From Ectothiorhodospira sp. BSL-9 (lineage in GTDB: Bacteria > Pseudomonadota > Gammaproteobacteria > Ectothiorhodospirales > Ectothiorhodospiraceae), in contig NZ_CP011994.1 of the NCBI RefSeq assembly GCF_001632845.1, forward strand, positions 3,296,001 to 3,360,000: a stretch of 64,000 nt of DNA. The letters run 5' to 3'. The translations under genes and the position numbers were made by a program. Under the pieces are notes generated by a model, which made no database searches, was not told where the DNA came from, and saw only the letters and a program-made list of their open reading frames with translations. The first letter of the stretch is position 1; each line of letters begins with the position of its first letter. This document shows, one piece after another, positions 63,727 through 64,000 of the stretch.

Positions 63727-64000
63727 CTACCCCCCTGATAACGGATCCAGGTCCTTCAACTCCGCCAATGTGGGCAGCTCATCCAGCGACTTGAGGTTGA
63801 AATAATCCAGAAACCCGCGGGTGGTCCCGAACAGCGCCGGGCGCCCGGGCAGCTCCTTGTGCCCCACCACGCGAATCCACTCCCGCTCGGTGAGCGTGCG
63901 AATGATGTGGGAGCTCACCGCCACCCCTCGCACTTCCTCGATCTCCGCGCGGGTGATGGGCTGCCGGTAAGCGATCAGGGCCAGGGTTTCCAGCAGCGCC
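63727..64000 (-). CDS. scpB: Segregation and condensation protein B, C-terminal fragment
   Basis: The 5' end lies beyond the window. The visible frame reads [20 protein letters not shown], then [15 protein letters not shown] and [17 protein letters not shown], which is the second winged-helix domain of ScpB. The protein works with ScpA and SMC in chromosome condensation. It is followed by rluB, a common gene order. Confidence 0.93.
   Translation of the reverse strand, partial: ALLETLALIAYRQPITRAEIEEVRGVAVSSHIIRTLTEREWIRVVGHKELPGRPALFGTTRGFLDYFNLKSLDELPTLAELKDLDPLSGG

Noticed and set aside
1-64000. CRISPR arrays, insertion sequences, integrases or att-site repeats
   Set aside because: I saw no regularly spaced direct repeats, transposase-like products or tRNA-end duplications; tRNA-Leu at 20976-21061 is followed by an ordinary Usp gene.

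Overview
The window looks like a chromosomal segment of a purple sulfur bacterium of the Gammaproteobacteria. My best guess is the Ectothiorhodospiraceae, by inference from gene content and not from any search. It carries a large part of a photosynthesis gene cluster: light-harvesting 1 and reaction-centre genes including the tetraheme subunit PufC, chlorophyllide a reductase, Mg-chelatase, and a spirilloxanthin-type carotenoid pathway. The flanking genes (mog, mfd, yaiI, aguB, rluB, scpB) are ordinary proteobacterial housekeeping genes. Base composition is GC-rich throughout. I saw no insertion sequence, prophage, CRISPR array or integrase.

Left part (1-30 kb). A partial fatty-acid desaturase and mog are followed by an iron-uptake block: a TonB receptor behind a Fur-like box, a PepSY-flavodoxin membrane protein, and a divergent two-component system. 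Next come a diguanylate cyclase; a predicted operon of a small membrane protein, a molybdopterin oxidoreductase and an ATP-grasp-like protein; a TetR/MFS pair with a clear operator; an exporter pair resembling FetAB; bluB behind a cobalamin riboswitch; a DUF2235 hydrolase; a lipoprotein; a transglutaminase; a very acidic protein; tRNA-Leu; a universal stress protein; aguB; mfd; manC; and an AI-2E-type permease.

Photosynthesis cluster (30-50 kb). On the minus strand lies the classical superoperon crtE-crtF-bchC-bchX-bchY-bchZ-pufB-pufA-pufL-pufM-pufC, closed by a good intrinsic terminator. Divergent from crtE are crtD-crtC on the plus strand. They converge on a second minus-strand operon, bchI-bchD-bchO, followed by crtI-crtB. 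Four pigment promoter regions share a TGTAAG-type site that resembles a PpsR/CrtJ operator. crtB is interrupted by a one-base frameshift in a C5 run, and crtC has no ordinary start codon at the expected place.

Right part (50-64 kb). A GNAT acetyltransferase is followed by a tightly coupled squalene operon, hpnC-hpnD-hpnE, with an SDR-like gene that lacks the catalytic Tyr. Then comes the most unusual unit of the window, an apparent four-gene signalling operon: a YfiR-like periplasmic protein, a hybrid histidine kinase with HPt, a REC-GGDEF-EAL protein, and a TonB-dependent receptor. The window ends with an endonuclease III-like gene, rluB and a partial scpB.

All functions come from reading motifs and remembered family features. 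No database search was run.
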